Below, one piece after another: positions 39,665 through 52,000 of a stretch of 64,000 bases of DNA. Positions within the stretch are counted from its first letter, which is position 1. The number at the start of each line of letters is the position of its first letter. The translations under genes were made by a program, and so were the position numbers. The stretch lies in assembly GCF_040954835.1 (NCBI RefSeq), contig NC_090706.1, positions 28,901,148 to 28,965,147 on the forward strand, written 5' to 3'. This DNA comes from Lepisosteus oculatus (Eukaryota; Chordata; Actinopteri; Semionotiformes; Lepisosteidae). The notes beneath the pieces are model-generated. The model made no database searches and was not told where the DNA came from. It saw only the letters and a list, made by a program, of their open reading frames with translations.

Positions 39665-42607
39665 GGCGGGGGGGGCGAGGAGAGGACGCCCGCGGGTCCC
39701 AGCCCCCGTCTTGGAAGCTGGGCCGGAGGGTGCCCTTCTCCCAGGTGGTCACCAAGCGACCGATTCTTCTGACTTTCGCGGAGGCAGACGTGACCTCACA
39801 GCACGCTGTCGGCCAGGCTGCTCCGGTTTCTCGCTGGCTCGGGGATACTCGCTCCCATTTCCTCCAGTGTCCCCGGAGAAGGAGCGAGCCGGATCTGGTC
39901 TTCTCCGATTTTTCTCTCTGTACCCGCCTGCCATTTGTAAATCGCGTGTGTGCCAGGAGATACCGTGCTTCGACTGGACACTTGGATGCTTTTATTTCCC
40001 CCCAAAAAAACTGTTATCTCACAGGTCATCTTACCAAATGGAATTAAAGCATGTTGTTTACGATGTGTTGTTTTTGCTTGTGTGGTTATTAAACTTTTAT
40101 TTTTTGTAAAACGTTTAGCTAAGAGTGCATTTCTAGCGGGAGAGCGCGGCCTGTCTCTTGAAGCGGCCGTGACACCCGACAGTAAAATAAGTGTGAACTT
40201 CGCAGAAGTGAGGCGGAACAAGGACGGCTGCATTTATGATGATCAGCTCTCTGACGCGGGTTGCTTCCCCGGGCAGAAAGCGATGGTCAGTAAGCGACAT
40301 GGGGCCTTTTTCCCCCCTTGTGCAAGCGAGTTACACACACAGGGCGGCGCGCACCTGCGGACCCGGCGGAGACGCGCGGTTCTGCCGCTCAGCGCCGGCC
40401 TGCCGCTCCCGAGCCCGGAGCCCGGAGCCCGCCACGTCACCGCTGTCTGCCAGGACGAGAGAGCAGCCTGGTCGCCTGAGCTGGAGTACGGATGGTGCTC
40501 AGTCCACTGTAACACAGTAGCCCCTTTTCGGTGTGGGCGAAGTTGCATCTATAGAAAACGAAGCTTAAAGTGGAACTCTCTCGTCTTTGTCTAAGACGTG
40601 TTTAAGACCGGTTCTCAGAATAGAAGACGTTTTGTTTTTCCTCCAGATGTTTTTTTTTTCCCCTAAATCTTTCCTTGGCTAGGTTTCCGAAAGCCCTGCG
40701 AACCTCTTGACAGACATCTGGTGAATTTCTCTTTCCAGCTGAGTCAATTAATTCCAGCTTTCTGGGTTTGGCGATGTCCCTTCGCAGTTGCTTCTCTTTT
40801 TACCCCCGTGTTATTTATTCTTACCCACCAGAAACGACAGCTCGGGTAGTTTCCGGGTGTGAACTCCGGATTTGGGTCCATGAGGTCGCGTTTACACGCT
40901 GCCCGTGAGGTGTCCTTGTCGTCCATCGTCAAGGACGATCGTTTCGATCAAACTGAGCGTGTCCAAAATGTGTGTAGAACAAGCTCATCACCGACGATTT
41001 GAAATAAATATAGTTTTAAACAAAAATCGTAGATGACACGATTTCCATCGTCTTGTATTCAATCTGGCTGGATCTAGCTACGCGCAGAGACACTGACTTA
41101 AATAGATGGGATAATAATAATACGCTAAATCGCAGACGGGCGTTTTAATGATAAAACTGAGGCATTCTTAACTCGGATATTGTTCCCTTTACCAGTACAT
41201 GCGGTTTCTATTCTACAATCATAATTTCCAATCCCCTAAAGGCTCGGAACAGCACTGAGCTGTTGCATAATGTTGAAAGTATTTGCTGGCAAGAAGGCAA
41301 CGTAATTATAATAATATAAAAAAAAAGCCAGGAGAGGGGTTAGGGTTGCTATTCGGAGGTTGGCGTTTAACATTTGTGCTTTGCAGAACCGGACCCGTAG
41401 GAACGAGAGCGCCTCTCTCCCCTCCCTGTCTATGCGTAAAAGGGGGGCCCGGGCTTTGCTTTCTCCAAAACGGTTTCAGGGCTTGCCTCTAGCCCCCAAG
41501 GATCCTCATCTTATTTATTTTTTTAATTCAGAGCTGCAACAACGAACAACTTAACCAGGTGAAAGGTTGACCGCTCCGCCGCAGTCCCGCGCTGTTGTAT
41601 AATCTGTGGACAGGACTGGTGAGGTATGTAGCCTATTGGTCTCCAGCTTCAGGACGCAGTTTAGTTTTGACTTTTACAAGAGGAACTTTCATGCAAGGTC
41701 TTTTCTGCTCATGTTCTGTTTCGTACTAAAAGGGTTTTATTTTTTGCACACTTAACGTTGCGCCTCAGTGCAACCAAGCTCACACTTGGGCTCCGCGCGG
41801 GACGTGAAGAGCTTTCTTTTGAAACTCCACAGGGTAATATCGCATGGAGCATCCCTGTCTTCACGGACTCGAGTGTGTTCGACAGATCCGCTCGAATTGA
41901 ACATTGTATTCTACGGAACGTGCGTAGAATATATTTCCTAGCAAATATTTGCTAGGAAGCGGTATGTTTTCGGCATTTAGCACACATAACTCATTCGGGT
42001 GTTGTAGTTGTAACCCACATACTGTACTTATGGCTAAATAGTTCATCAGGGTGTCTAAACGGTGTGTTTCTTGAAAGAAGCCACGATGCCAACTTCAACA
42101 ACACGGTCCCACAACTCTTTGCTTAGAGAATCGCCTATAAAGCGTTTCATGCATTTATTTATATTATTTCCTGCTCTGCCGAGAGACACGTTGTATTTTC
42201 AATTTACAGAGCGCCCGGTCTGTTCGGAATGACGTCTTGTGTTATTTGAACAATGTGTCTTTAAAATGCCTGTAGCATCACGTCACTTCTCAGAGCGTAA
42301 CCCCCTCCTGGAGATCTCTGGGAGCAAGCGGCTGAGCTCGGCCATCTCTTCATCTTTCAGCGCGAGTGAATCGTCCTGGGTGTGTGAGAGGGAGAGATCT
42401 GTGCGCATTTGTCCAGCAAAGCAGGACACAAAACAATCTCGTTCATTTAGCAAACTGAGCACAGAACTTCCTTGAGCTAGTTCTCAGGAATAAGCAGCAG
42501 GGGGCAGCACAGGAGCAGCGCCGGGCGGTCAGTGTGCTTGCTGTGATCTGTTGCTTGCGCCGAGACCGTTCTGTGTGTTTCAGTGACTTGCCCGTCTCCT
42601 GCCGCAG
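39665..42607. other. slu7 3' UTR and slu7-c1qtnf2 interval
   Basis: Possible slu7 polyadenylation signals are ATTAAA at 40043-40048 and 40088-40093. The frame of about 200 codons over 39950-40594 has no splice or family support and is rejected. A short minus-strand LINE-tail-like piece lies at about 42050-42120. An untranslated c1qtnf2 exon probably lies between 41.5 and 42.5 kb but cannot be pinned down. Confidence 0.45.
40088..40093 (+). terminator. Possible slu7 polyadenylation signal
   Basis: ATTAAA followed by a T-rich run, 424 bases after the stop. A second ATTAAA is at 40043. Confidence 0.5.
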
Positions 42608-42612
42608 CTCCC

Positions 42613-44780
42613 ATGATGCTGTGCCCCGTCGTGCTGGCCTGCCTGCTGCCCTTAGCAGCCCATCAGATCGTGAGCACGGCCAGCAGGAAGAGCAAGGTGC
42701 TCACCATCGACTCCTCCCAGCTGGCCTGCAGCCTGCCCGGGCCCCCGGGGCCCCCCGGCGTGCCCGGAGCTCCAGGGGTCACGGGAACCATCGGGAGGAT
42801 GGGCTTCCCGGGCAAGGATGGCAAGGACGGGAAAGACGGGGACAAGGGAGAGAAAGGGGAGAGAGGTGAGGAGGGAGGAATTGTGGGTCTCCCGGGACGA
42901 AATCTGCCCCCCCACCCCTGGGCTGTTTCCTTCATTTTGCACCTGCCTAAGTCCTGGAAACCCATGGTACATGTGTCTGGAGTAGCAGACTATGGGATCT
43001 GTAATTCGAGACAAGGATGATCCATCCGTGCGGAGTCTGCATGTTCTCTCCCGGTTTGGAGCAGGAGCTCTGGTATCTGCCCATTTGCCAGATATGCTGG
43101 CTGGGTTAATTCTCAGTTACCCATGTGTGTGTACATGCATGTGCGTGTGCGTGTGAGTGCCATGCAATGGACTGGCCTCCCACTGAGATGGTTGTCCTGC
43201 CCAGAGCCCTGTGCCTCTGGTATACGTCCCAGGTTGCTGCACCCCTTAGCAGGAAGAAGTGGCAGGTAGGTGATGGGTGGTCATCAGGTGATGACAGTTC
43301 AAGCAGAAAGACCGCGGACTGAGCCTTTTGGCCTCGAGCAGCCGTGTTTTCTTCCTCTGGGGGGGTGGGTGTACACTGTCTCAGACTCTGGGGGCTGTGC
43401 CAGGCTCAGACACGAGGTATGTTTGTTTGCATATCAGCAAGGGGCCACAGCGCTGATCAGTGCAATTAACCCAGGCTTCTGTCTGAGACAACTCGCACTT
43501 AAAAATGCAGCGGGAATCCAAGAGTTACATAGCCTGGAGTAGCATGTTAAAAACTTTACAATTTACCTTTAAGGTTTCTGAATTTTTTCACTTATGTGCT
43601 TCATTAATTATATATGAGCATCGTGGGCAAGCTTTTTGGACTCATGGCCCACAGGTTGTGGGTCCGACTCTGTTGTACCTGTTAAGTGAGGTACTTTACT
43701 GCAGCTGCACCAGTCCAACCAGTTGTACAGCTGGGGACCAGCATTGCTGGGGGGGGGCTTTCAGTCCTGGGGGCAGTTAAATGCTCTCTGGTCCGACCCC
43801 AGATCGCTCCCGGTCGATCCATACTGACGAGCCTGAGCCTCCAGTCTGGACTTGAGCTCCTCCTTTGTGCGTGAGGCTCCTGACGGTTGAAGCCATCTTT
43901 ATTCCAGGTCAAGGACCATCCCTGACCAGGACAAGAGGCCTGGCCGGGGAAGGATGCCTGATTTCCTATTGTGTTGATTGGTTTCTCGTGAGAGGATCCC
44001 TATAAATCCCAACCAGATCACAGCGCCTGTGGAACTGGGCTCGCTCAGCTCTGAGGTGCCTGCTGTGGTCTTCAGGAACGCCCCGCCCCCCATCCTCAGA
44101 GCCCCTCCCGGGGAGATCAGTGACGCGCGTCTCTTCTTGCAGGGGCACAGGGGCGGCCAGGGAACTCTGGGAAGCCTGGCCTGAAGGGCCGTCAGGGCGT
44201 GGTGGGGAAGGCGGGACCCGGCGGCAAGAAGGGCCCCCGCGGTGATCGGGGGCCGGCGGGGGCCGGCGGGGCCAAGGGCGAGGCGGGAGACAGCGGCGGG
44301 GCCGGGCTGCCGGGGGGCTGCCTGTGCGGCGCCACCCTGGCCCGCTCGGCCTTCTCGGTGGCCGTGTCCAAGAGCTACCCCAAGGAGCGGCTGCCCATCC
44401 AGTTCGACCGGGTGCTGCTGAACGAGGGCGGCCACTACAACGCCAGCGACGGCAAGTTCGTCTGCGCCATCCCCGGCGTCTACTACTTCACCTACGACAT
44501 CACCCTGGCCAACAAGCACCTGGCCATCGGGCTGGTGCACAACGGGCAGTACAGGATCAGGACCTTCGACGCCAACACGGGCAACCACGACGTGGCCTCG
44601 GGCTCCACCGTGCTGCGGCTGCAGCGCGGCGACGAGGTGTGGCTGCAGATCTTCTACTCGGAGCAGAACGGGCTCTTCTTCGACCCCTACTGGACCGACA
44701 GCCTCTTCACCGGCTTCCTCATCTACCCCGACCAGGACTTCCTCAACGAAGTGGAGGGCAGGCCGCCGGGGACGGCCTAG
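42613..44780 (+). CDS. c1qtnf2: Complement C1q tumor necrosis factor-related protein 2
   Basis: CTRP2 is a secreted, trimer-forming adipokine-like protein. Coding exons are 42613-42865 and 44143-44780 (stop TAG), 296 aa (human 285). The acceptor at 42607 precedes tandem ATGs; the first gives [16 protein letters not shown], a signal peptide. Collagen Gly-X-Y triplets run from residue 43 to about 142 with no break; the exon junction falls in one Gly codon (85). CLCG at 144-147 matches the CSCG before the human C1q domain. The C1q domain (about 149-285) contains [69 protein letters not shown] and [20 protein letters not shown]. Exon 2 of the coding part is extremely GC-rich at third positions. 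C1QTNF7 is the nearest paralog; the [15 protein letters not shown] end and slu7/ccnjl neighbours fix it as CTRP2. Confidence 0.96.
43025..43240 (+). repeat. tRNA-SINE/L2-tail fragment in c1qtnf2 intron
   Basis: Carries 'cggagtctgcatgttctctc' and a weak 'ccatgcaatggactggcctc' block; degraded. Confidence 0.5.
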
Positions 44781-45399
44781 GGCCTCCGCCCCCCCCCTCC
44801 CCGTTTTCCCCCCGCGGCTTCTTTCAGTGACGTGCGGAAGGACTGGTTCGGCCCAGAACCGGAGCAGCGGACGATACGTAGAAAATTATTTCGAGGGGAG
44901 TTTCCGCGCAGGGGGCCCAGCACAGCGGCTCCGGCACAGCTCAGTTCTGCAAGGACGATCTGCCTGCAGCAGGCCTGGTGCCTCTGGTCGGCTGGCTGTC
45001 TGTACTGTAGGGGAGCACCGACAGCGGGCACAGGGCGGGTGAGAGGTTTGGCAGTGCAGAGAGGACATGGTACATTTAGTTTCCCTGCCCCCCAAAACTG
45101 CAGGGGTGCAGAGCCCCTCAAGCCGGGAGCTGCAGTCCTTTCTTGTTAATTTGCCAGTCGATGGAAATGTAAAGTGTAACAGATCATTGCAAACTAGAAA
45201 ATATTATAATCACAAGGTATCATGACACCCAAGAATGATGTGCAACTTTCAGTTCTTGTAAGAATGACTTACAGACTTCTTAAGGTTTGTCTTCTTGGTT
45301 GATTTTCCTGGTCTGAAATTTAATTGTAATTGTTTTTCATAATCATCATTTTAAAAAGCCTTTGCAAAATCACAACCCAGAACTGTGACTTAGATATAT

Positions 45400-45715
45400 A
45401 TACTATCCTTCCACTTTCTGACCAGCCCACTTCGGGTTTGCAGGGGAACCAAAGTCTGTCCCAGAAAGCAAGGCAGGGTACACCTTGGACAGGACACCAC
45501 TCAACTCCACAGCCACACAGACCCAAACGCGCACACACTCACAACAGGGCCAAATTTTCCAGAAGCCAATTAACCTGCTTTTTGGATTGTGGGAGGAAAC
45601 TGGACCAAACCCACATGAACATAGAGAGAACATGCAAACTCCACACAGACAGCACCCCAGGAAATGAACCCGGGGCCTCAGAGCTGTGAGGCAGCAATGC
45701 TAATTATGGTGCCAC
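45400..45715 (-). mobile_element. tRNA-derived SINE with L2-like tail
   Basis: Minus-strand copy with the reverse of ggttcatttcctggg (B-box-like) at about 45655-45670 and the shared 'tcccacaatccaaaaagcag' type block. Confidence 0.65.
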
Positions 45716-45807
45716 ATGCTACATATACATAGGAACAGGTGAAGGTTTATTCCATGCTGAAAATAAAAGAAAACAGACACAACATTTTGGCTGTTACATA
45801 ATAATAA

Positions 45808-46345
45808 GTTACACTTATATAGTGTTCTTCTGGACACTCCACTCAAAGCGCTTTACAGGTAATGGGGATCCCCACCACCAGTGCGCAGCCCCACCTGGAT
45901 GATGTGATGGCAGCCAGAGTGCACCAGTACACTCACCACACACCAGCTATCAGTGGGGAGGAGAACAGAGTGATGAAGCCAGTTCAGAGATGGGGATTAT
46001 TAGGAGGCCATGACTGGTAAAGGCCAGGAGGAAATTTGGCCAGGATGCTGGGGTTACACTCCTACTCTTTCTGAGAAACTCCCTGGGATTTTTAATGACC
46101 ACAGAGAGTCAGGACCTTGGTTTTACGTCTCATGCGAAGGACTGTGCCTTTTTATGGTATAGTGTCCATGTCACTATACTGGGACATTAGGACCCACAGA
46201 GACCGAAGGGTGAGCGCCCCCTGCTGGCCCCACTAACACCTCTTCCAGCAGCAGCCTTAGTTTTTTCCCAGTCGGTCTCCCATCCAGGTACTGGCCAGGC
46301 TCACACCTGCTGGGCTTCAGTGGGGCTGTGAGTTGCAGGATGATA
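45808..46345 (-). mobile_element. 5S-derived SINE, near full length
   Basis: Same organisation as 38858-39395: ATAAT tail, the cactccactcaaagcgcttt block, and a 5S-like head near 46290. Confidence 0.8.
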
Positions 46346-46984
46346 TACTACATGCTGCAACCTTCTCATTTTTGAGGGGAGAGTTTTGTTTCCATTTATA
46401 AAAAAGCACACATGGCTCTTATGTTGAGGAGCAAAGATGAATAAGAAAGGTTTCCAAGGCGCCTTGTTCAGCCTGTGGACTTCGCTGTTTGGAACCCTGA
46501 CCCACCCAGCAACCATTTCTGTTTGTGAGAGCCTCAGGGCTCTGTCGACAGTCCTTAGCCACGCCAACAGCCCCCCTTGAGCTCTCCCCCTGCCCAGCAT
46601 CATCCAAATCCTCAACCCAACCTGTAGCGTGCAGGGCGTTCACCCACGACTCGAAACAGTTCACCTCCAGATCGCAGCAGTGCTGAGTCAATCCTAGTCT
46701 TGTAGCACTTGTGTCAGCCTGGCTGATAGCCACTGTTGTGGCGTCTGGCCTTTGCCTTTCAGCCAGCAGTGAGTCAGAGGCAGGGCCAGTGCCAGAGCTC
46801 CAAACTGAGTCCTCTTGTCTCCCTCAGAGGAGATTACGAAGGGGTTTGATGCCGTCAGACCAGGACAACAGTGAAACTAACAAGTTACTAGTACAAGTGA
46901 GGTTGGGTGGATTAGGACTGGAAATGATCACACTTCTGTACTGTGGTGCTGGGGAGTCTTCTCTGGAACAAGTTGCTCTGCTGC

Positions 46985-47200
46985 ATTTTTATGTATATTA
47001 AGGGCTGGGAGAGTGTGGAATGAGCTGTCCAGCCACATTGCTGAGGCCAAGAACCCTGGCTTTCTTCAAGAAACAGCTGGATGAGATCCTTCAGGCAGGA
47101 CAGGAGGCACAGCCTTACACAAAGGGTGGTGGGAGTGTGGAACAAGATGCCCAGCCATGTTGTTGATACCCTGGTTTCCTTCAAGAACTACAACTATAAA
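46985..47200 (+). repeat. LINE-tail-like interspersed repeat, tandem partial copies
   Basis: Plus-strand copy. The core (gggagtgtggaacaagatgc and a related gagagtgtggaatgagctgt) appears twice about 110 bp apart, suggesting two insertions or a local duplication. Confidence 0.6.
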
Positions 47201-47628
47201 ACTACCAAACTGGCTAGCTGACACACATGGCCGTCCTCTCATTTCTAACATTGCTGACACTCTGGGAAGGCAGGTTGGGCAAACTTCTGGAAACTATAAG
47301 TTAATGATTATAACAAGTTCTGGGATGGGAGTACTCTATGGAAAAGCAAGTTCCTGCTCTCCTCCCCTGATCTGTGTGTCGTGGGGCTGCAGGAGGACTG
47401 AGCCCCACTCTGGTCTTGTACAGTTTCTCTCTCCTCCCCTGATCTGTGTGTCGAGGGACAACACTTCAGTGGGGTCAATGAAGTGGGCCCCCTATATGAA
47501 AGAATAGCTCTGGACTTTATAGATTTTTGTCTACGAGAGGAAAGGTTTGCGTATGTGAAACATGGGTTTCTGGGCGATGCTTGACCGAAGCCCTGGAGCT
47601 GTGTTTGTAGTCTGCCGAGCTCTTGAAG

Positions 47629-47647
47629 ACTACAGTTCCCAGAATGC
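47629..47647. promoter_or_regulatory. ZNF143 site, candidate ccnjl promoter
   Basis: The 19 bases match the consensus ACTACA-TTCCCAGMATGC. The site lies 1.4 kb upstream of the ccnjl start codon. A possible donor (gaagg/gtaaagc) at about 47990 would end an untranslated first exon. Confidence 0.5.
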
Positions 47648-49077
47648 CGTGAACGTCCTTCCCATCCCCTGCTGTGCAGGTTCATTCGCCGGCTCCTCGG
47701 CGCTGCGCTGGAAACACTGCCATTCCCATCCACAGCGAGTAGAGGAAAGGGTCGGGAGTGGGGGGGGAGACCACGGCACAAATTCTTGGAAAAGTACAAA
47801 ATCTCCCACTACCCCGTGTGGAACTCGGAGCTCCGGCTTTGCGTCTCCCGGGACGGAGGAGAGTTTTTCCGCCCGGTTTTCCCTAAAATCAGGAGATACA
47901 AAGAAACTTCCACGCGGGGATTGGTGATTTCAGGATGTTGGTCTGAGACAAAGGGTCCGGCGCTGCGGTTGTCTGGCTGGGGAAGAAGGGTAAAGCGTGC
48001 CTTTTCTCTCTCCTCTCTTTCTTCGGTGTGTACGTGTGTTTTTCTTCCTGCCTAACGACCGTGTTGCCCGAGCCAGCCAAGTTGTATCCCCGTGTTTCAA
48101 TCTCAAACTCTTCAGAAGAGCAGTTTTACAGGTATTTGCGCGAAGGCAGCCCTTCAGTGGGTAGGACGGCTTTTGCGAAATAAATAAATAAAACGCCTGT
48201 AGTTGGACAGAAACTGCGAATTCTCACAGGCGCACTTTTAAACCGATCGAGCGAAGCCTATATTCGTGCTTAATTTCCAGTTTTGCGAGACGTAGGTGCT
48301 CATTGCTGTTCCAACTTCATAGTTATGCGGTTATGGTGTTAAATCCCATTTGTAAGCACGGACCGGTTTAAAACGCCTTTGGCGTGGCCGTGGGGGGTGG
48401 CTGAGGGCTTCAGTAACAGCTGTGAGTACTTCTCCCGCACGCCGGAGCCGGGCAGCGTGAAACTCACAGACATTTAAATGCCGAGTTGTGTGAGACCCAG
48501 GGGGAGGAGGAAGGGGTGTCTAAGATCTAAGCTCGCTTGGGACGCTTCAAAGGCGAAAACTTGTGCGGGTTGATCCGCGTCAAGAGCACTTTGACCATTT
48601 CCGCTACGGCCGTAAAAACAAAGCACTTAAACTTTATGAACGTGTGTTATTCAAATGTTTGTTCGGGGTTGTGTTTTCTGGCGGAATAAACGTCGGCGGC
48701 CGTTGTTTTAAAAGACCGAACAGCACTTTTCGGTGGCGAAAATGGTTTCGACGCGGTTATTCGGGATTTTCACAGTGAATGACTGACGAATCTGGAGCTC
48801 GTCGCGGTGTTTCCTAAAGCAAGCGAGGTTTCAACCCTGGAAGTACAGGCGAAGTGGTCCTTCATGTGACAAGGCCAGCGGGCTCCGCCACTTGCAAGAC
48901 CTGCTACCGCGCAGGTTTAGCTCCGAGCCGCGGCGGGCCGGTTCCTCAGCGGACCTGGCGCCCCGGTCTTCTGTGTCCGGCCAGCGCCGCGCAAAGAGCG
49001 CTCTGACGCGGCCTCCCCACGCTGTGATCTCCGCAGGGTTCACCGGCCGTCCTTTTCCCCCGGGCTGGATGGGAAGG

Positions 49078-52000
49078 ATGGAGACGGAAGGGCAGTGGTG
49101 GAAAGGGCAGCTGGCGGCGGACATCCATCAGGCTCTCCGCATCAAGGTGAGTCGGACCCGCCGGCCCGGAACGTCTCGGCGGGACCACCGGTGTGGCTTG
49201 ACCGCGGCCAAACGTGGCTGCGCGTTGAATTCTAAAGAGAAAACTCACGATAAGTGTTTTTTCAGTAGCCCTGTCGGTCCTGGCTGGTTTTGACCACTAA
49301 AATGAAACGCGCAGTTGTCAATACCCCCTGTCTGACCTTAGTGGTGGTGTTTGCGGATATTTCTAACTTCGTTGGGTCTAAAACGGCGCTAAACTCCTTG
49401 GTTCGGCTGACGGTTGGTGTCGTACTTTTAATGTAACATTTCTGTTACAGAGGTGTTGGGGGTCCTCCCCCGTTTTGCGCAAAACATTTTGAAGACGAGT
49501 GACTGGAGGCAGAAATGTCACTACAGAGACAGATGCGAGCTCACAGCCGCCGTCGCCTCCTCCTCCTCCCTTCCCCCCTGCTTTGTGAGAGGTCCGGCGT
49601 GCGCCGGGCAGGGAGGTGTGAGGGCAGCTGTGTGGTTTTGCGGCGGCTGTCTCGTTGCGGCTGAAGTGTGAATTGTCTGGGGTCCTCACCCCTGTGTGAA
49701 GTCACCGCTCTCCTGAGGCCGATTCGGTTCGAAGACTCCAAAGCCCGCCAGCTTTCACTGAGGAGCCCTGCTCACGGCGGCGGTTCTCGCTGTGCGCGGT
49801 AATCCGTAATGCCCCCCCCGCCTGACCGGGGGCCGAGCCGAAGGGAGTTAGACGTGAGGGAATGCGGAGGGGGGGGTCTCCGCTCACCACCACGCAATTG
49901 CTCGGTCCAGACGGAGAGCTGGGGCCGAGGCAGAGACCCAGCGCTGCAGCTGCTCATGTCCTTCGGGCTGGGGAAGCACGCGTGTGTTTGTTCAGCGCGG
50001 TGGGCCGAGGAGCTGTCGGGAAATATATTAACGGTTCAGCCGGGGAGGGGGTGGCTCTTTCCAGGAAAGGAGAGCAGAGGGTAATTGAAATGACCCTGGC
50101 TGCCCCGTTTGTTCTGTCTGGGACGCTGGGAAGCTGGAGCTGACGTTGCCCTGTGACGGACGGCTGGCGCGCACCAGTGAGCAGGGCGATGCAGTTGGAA
50201 CAGGAGGGCAGAGTAGAGTTGGGAGCCAGCCTAGGGGATGTTTTTTTGTATGTTGTGGAAAGCTGTCAATCGAGAGTTGTGCTGTTTGAGTTTTCTTGTC
50301 GCCGTGCTGAAGGTACTGTCTGCGTGGAGTTCGCATGTTCCCCTTGTGTTCGTGTGGTTTCCTCCGGGAGCACCAGTTTCCTAAAGACAAGCTGGAAGGT
50401 CAGTTGGCTCCTAGGAAAATTGGCCCTGGTGTGAGTGTGTGCCCTGAAACAGTCTAAAGTCCCAACCTTGCGCTTGTTGCTTGCTGGGCTAGGTCGCCCT
50501 GTACTGGACTCTGTACTGGATGAAGGGGTGGATGTATGTACGGTGCTGTATTGACTCTGTATTGCTGCTCAGTTGTTTGATGCGTTCGGTGCCGGTGTTG
50601 AGTGTGCCTTGCAGTCTTGAGAACGTCAGAAAGTCCGAATGCTGGGGTGCTGGTCCAAACCTGGGTGATTTTCTCTGATTCTCTGATTGTGTTGGGAACA
50701 GCTTCCATCTCCCTGAGGAAGCAGGAAACGGTGAATTCTGGCTATAACATTCACCCTTTACTCAGATAGTTGCCCCAAAATGGAATTGAACCCAGATCCC
50801 TTGAGCTGTGAGGCAATAAAACATTTTATGAGAAAATGGTCTTCAGGATGAGGGTACTTGTCCCATCTTCTTATAACAATATACAAACAATACAATATAT
50901 TGTCATGCTATATATATATAATGCCAACATAGTTACATTATAATCCAATGTTATGGTGCCTTTCATCTGAAAGTGTTTGACTTGCTTTATCCCAAGGTGA
51001 GTTAAGGGTCAACTTTAGGTAAGACAGTGCACAGATCAGGGGAGGAGAGAGAAACCAGCTGAATGAAGGAGAAACTTGAGGAAGGATAGATTGTATAAGA
51101 CCAGAGTGGAATTTTACAGCTAGTGCCATGGGATCTATGATGACCTTTTTCTTCGTGGTCTTTTAGTAATCTTCATTACAGTGAAAGTCCAATAAAACAT
51201 CACAGATCACAGTGTGAGTGTGGTAAGGCCACATGATAGCCAGGCGTTGTCTGTTGACCTGAAGGGACAGGAAGGTTCATTCTGATAGGCTGTCCATCCC
51301 TGCAACTCTGTTTCCCCGAAGACTTCACTTTGATCGGGGAGCTTCTTCCAGTTTGACGTAATGCTTCTGTAGGACTGATGGAAAATTTCGGGTATCTCCT
51401 GCCTGTGGCCTTAAAAAACCCTGTGCCCTGGTTAAACTAGCGTGCATCTACCCTCACCACCAACAACAGTGCAATACACACACACACACGTCCGTGTGAG
51501 CATCTGCGTCAGGCCCTACACCCTGCCTGCAGCTCCGTTTGCAAGCGCCTGCAGGACAAGAATCATACTTCAGTGTGAGCGTCTCTGTCTGGCCCTGCTC
51601 TCAGGCCGTGGGTGAGCTTGGAGTTAGTCTCCTTTGCTCTGCTCCATGCAAGGTAGTGGGGAGGAGGATATACGTTGCTGGGTTTCTGGTGTGTGACAGT
51701 AGCCACAGAGTCTGGACACCTATTAGTGTTCTGCTGCCGGGAAAATGTTCCGAGGTTCAGAATTCAGGGATGTGGCCTTATCCGTTGGTGAGTTTACAGT
51801 TCTGTTAAAAAAAAAACTTGACTCCAAAGCGAGAGCACCAGCACTCAGGCATCTCGGAGACGGATGGGATTTTTTTTTCTTTCCCGAATACGATTCCTCT
51901 TTCCTCAGCCCTTTTCCTGCTTGGTGTGGTCGGACTGAAGCTTTTCCCACAGACCCCTGAAAAATGATGGAGTAGGTAGCAGGGGGTTGGGCTGAAGAGG

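Larger units (their letters stand above)
44781..47628. other. c1qtnf2-ccnjl interval
   Basis: Filled by repeats: a tRNA-SINE/L2-tail copy (about 45400-45715, minus), an interspersed repeat tail (45730-45790, minus), a 5S-derived SINE (45808-46345, minus), a LINE-tail-like repeat with two partial copies (46985-47200, plus) and loose SINE blocks (47350-47465). No coding exon was supported. Confidence 0.6.

Noticed and set aside
39950-40594. 214-codon plus-strand frame after slu7
   Set aside because: No start context, domain or splicing; lies in the slu7 3' UTR region.
43899-44588. 229-codon minus-strand frame
   Set aside because: It is the antisense shadow of the GC-rich c1qtnf2 C1q exon.
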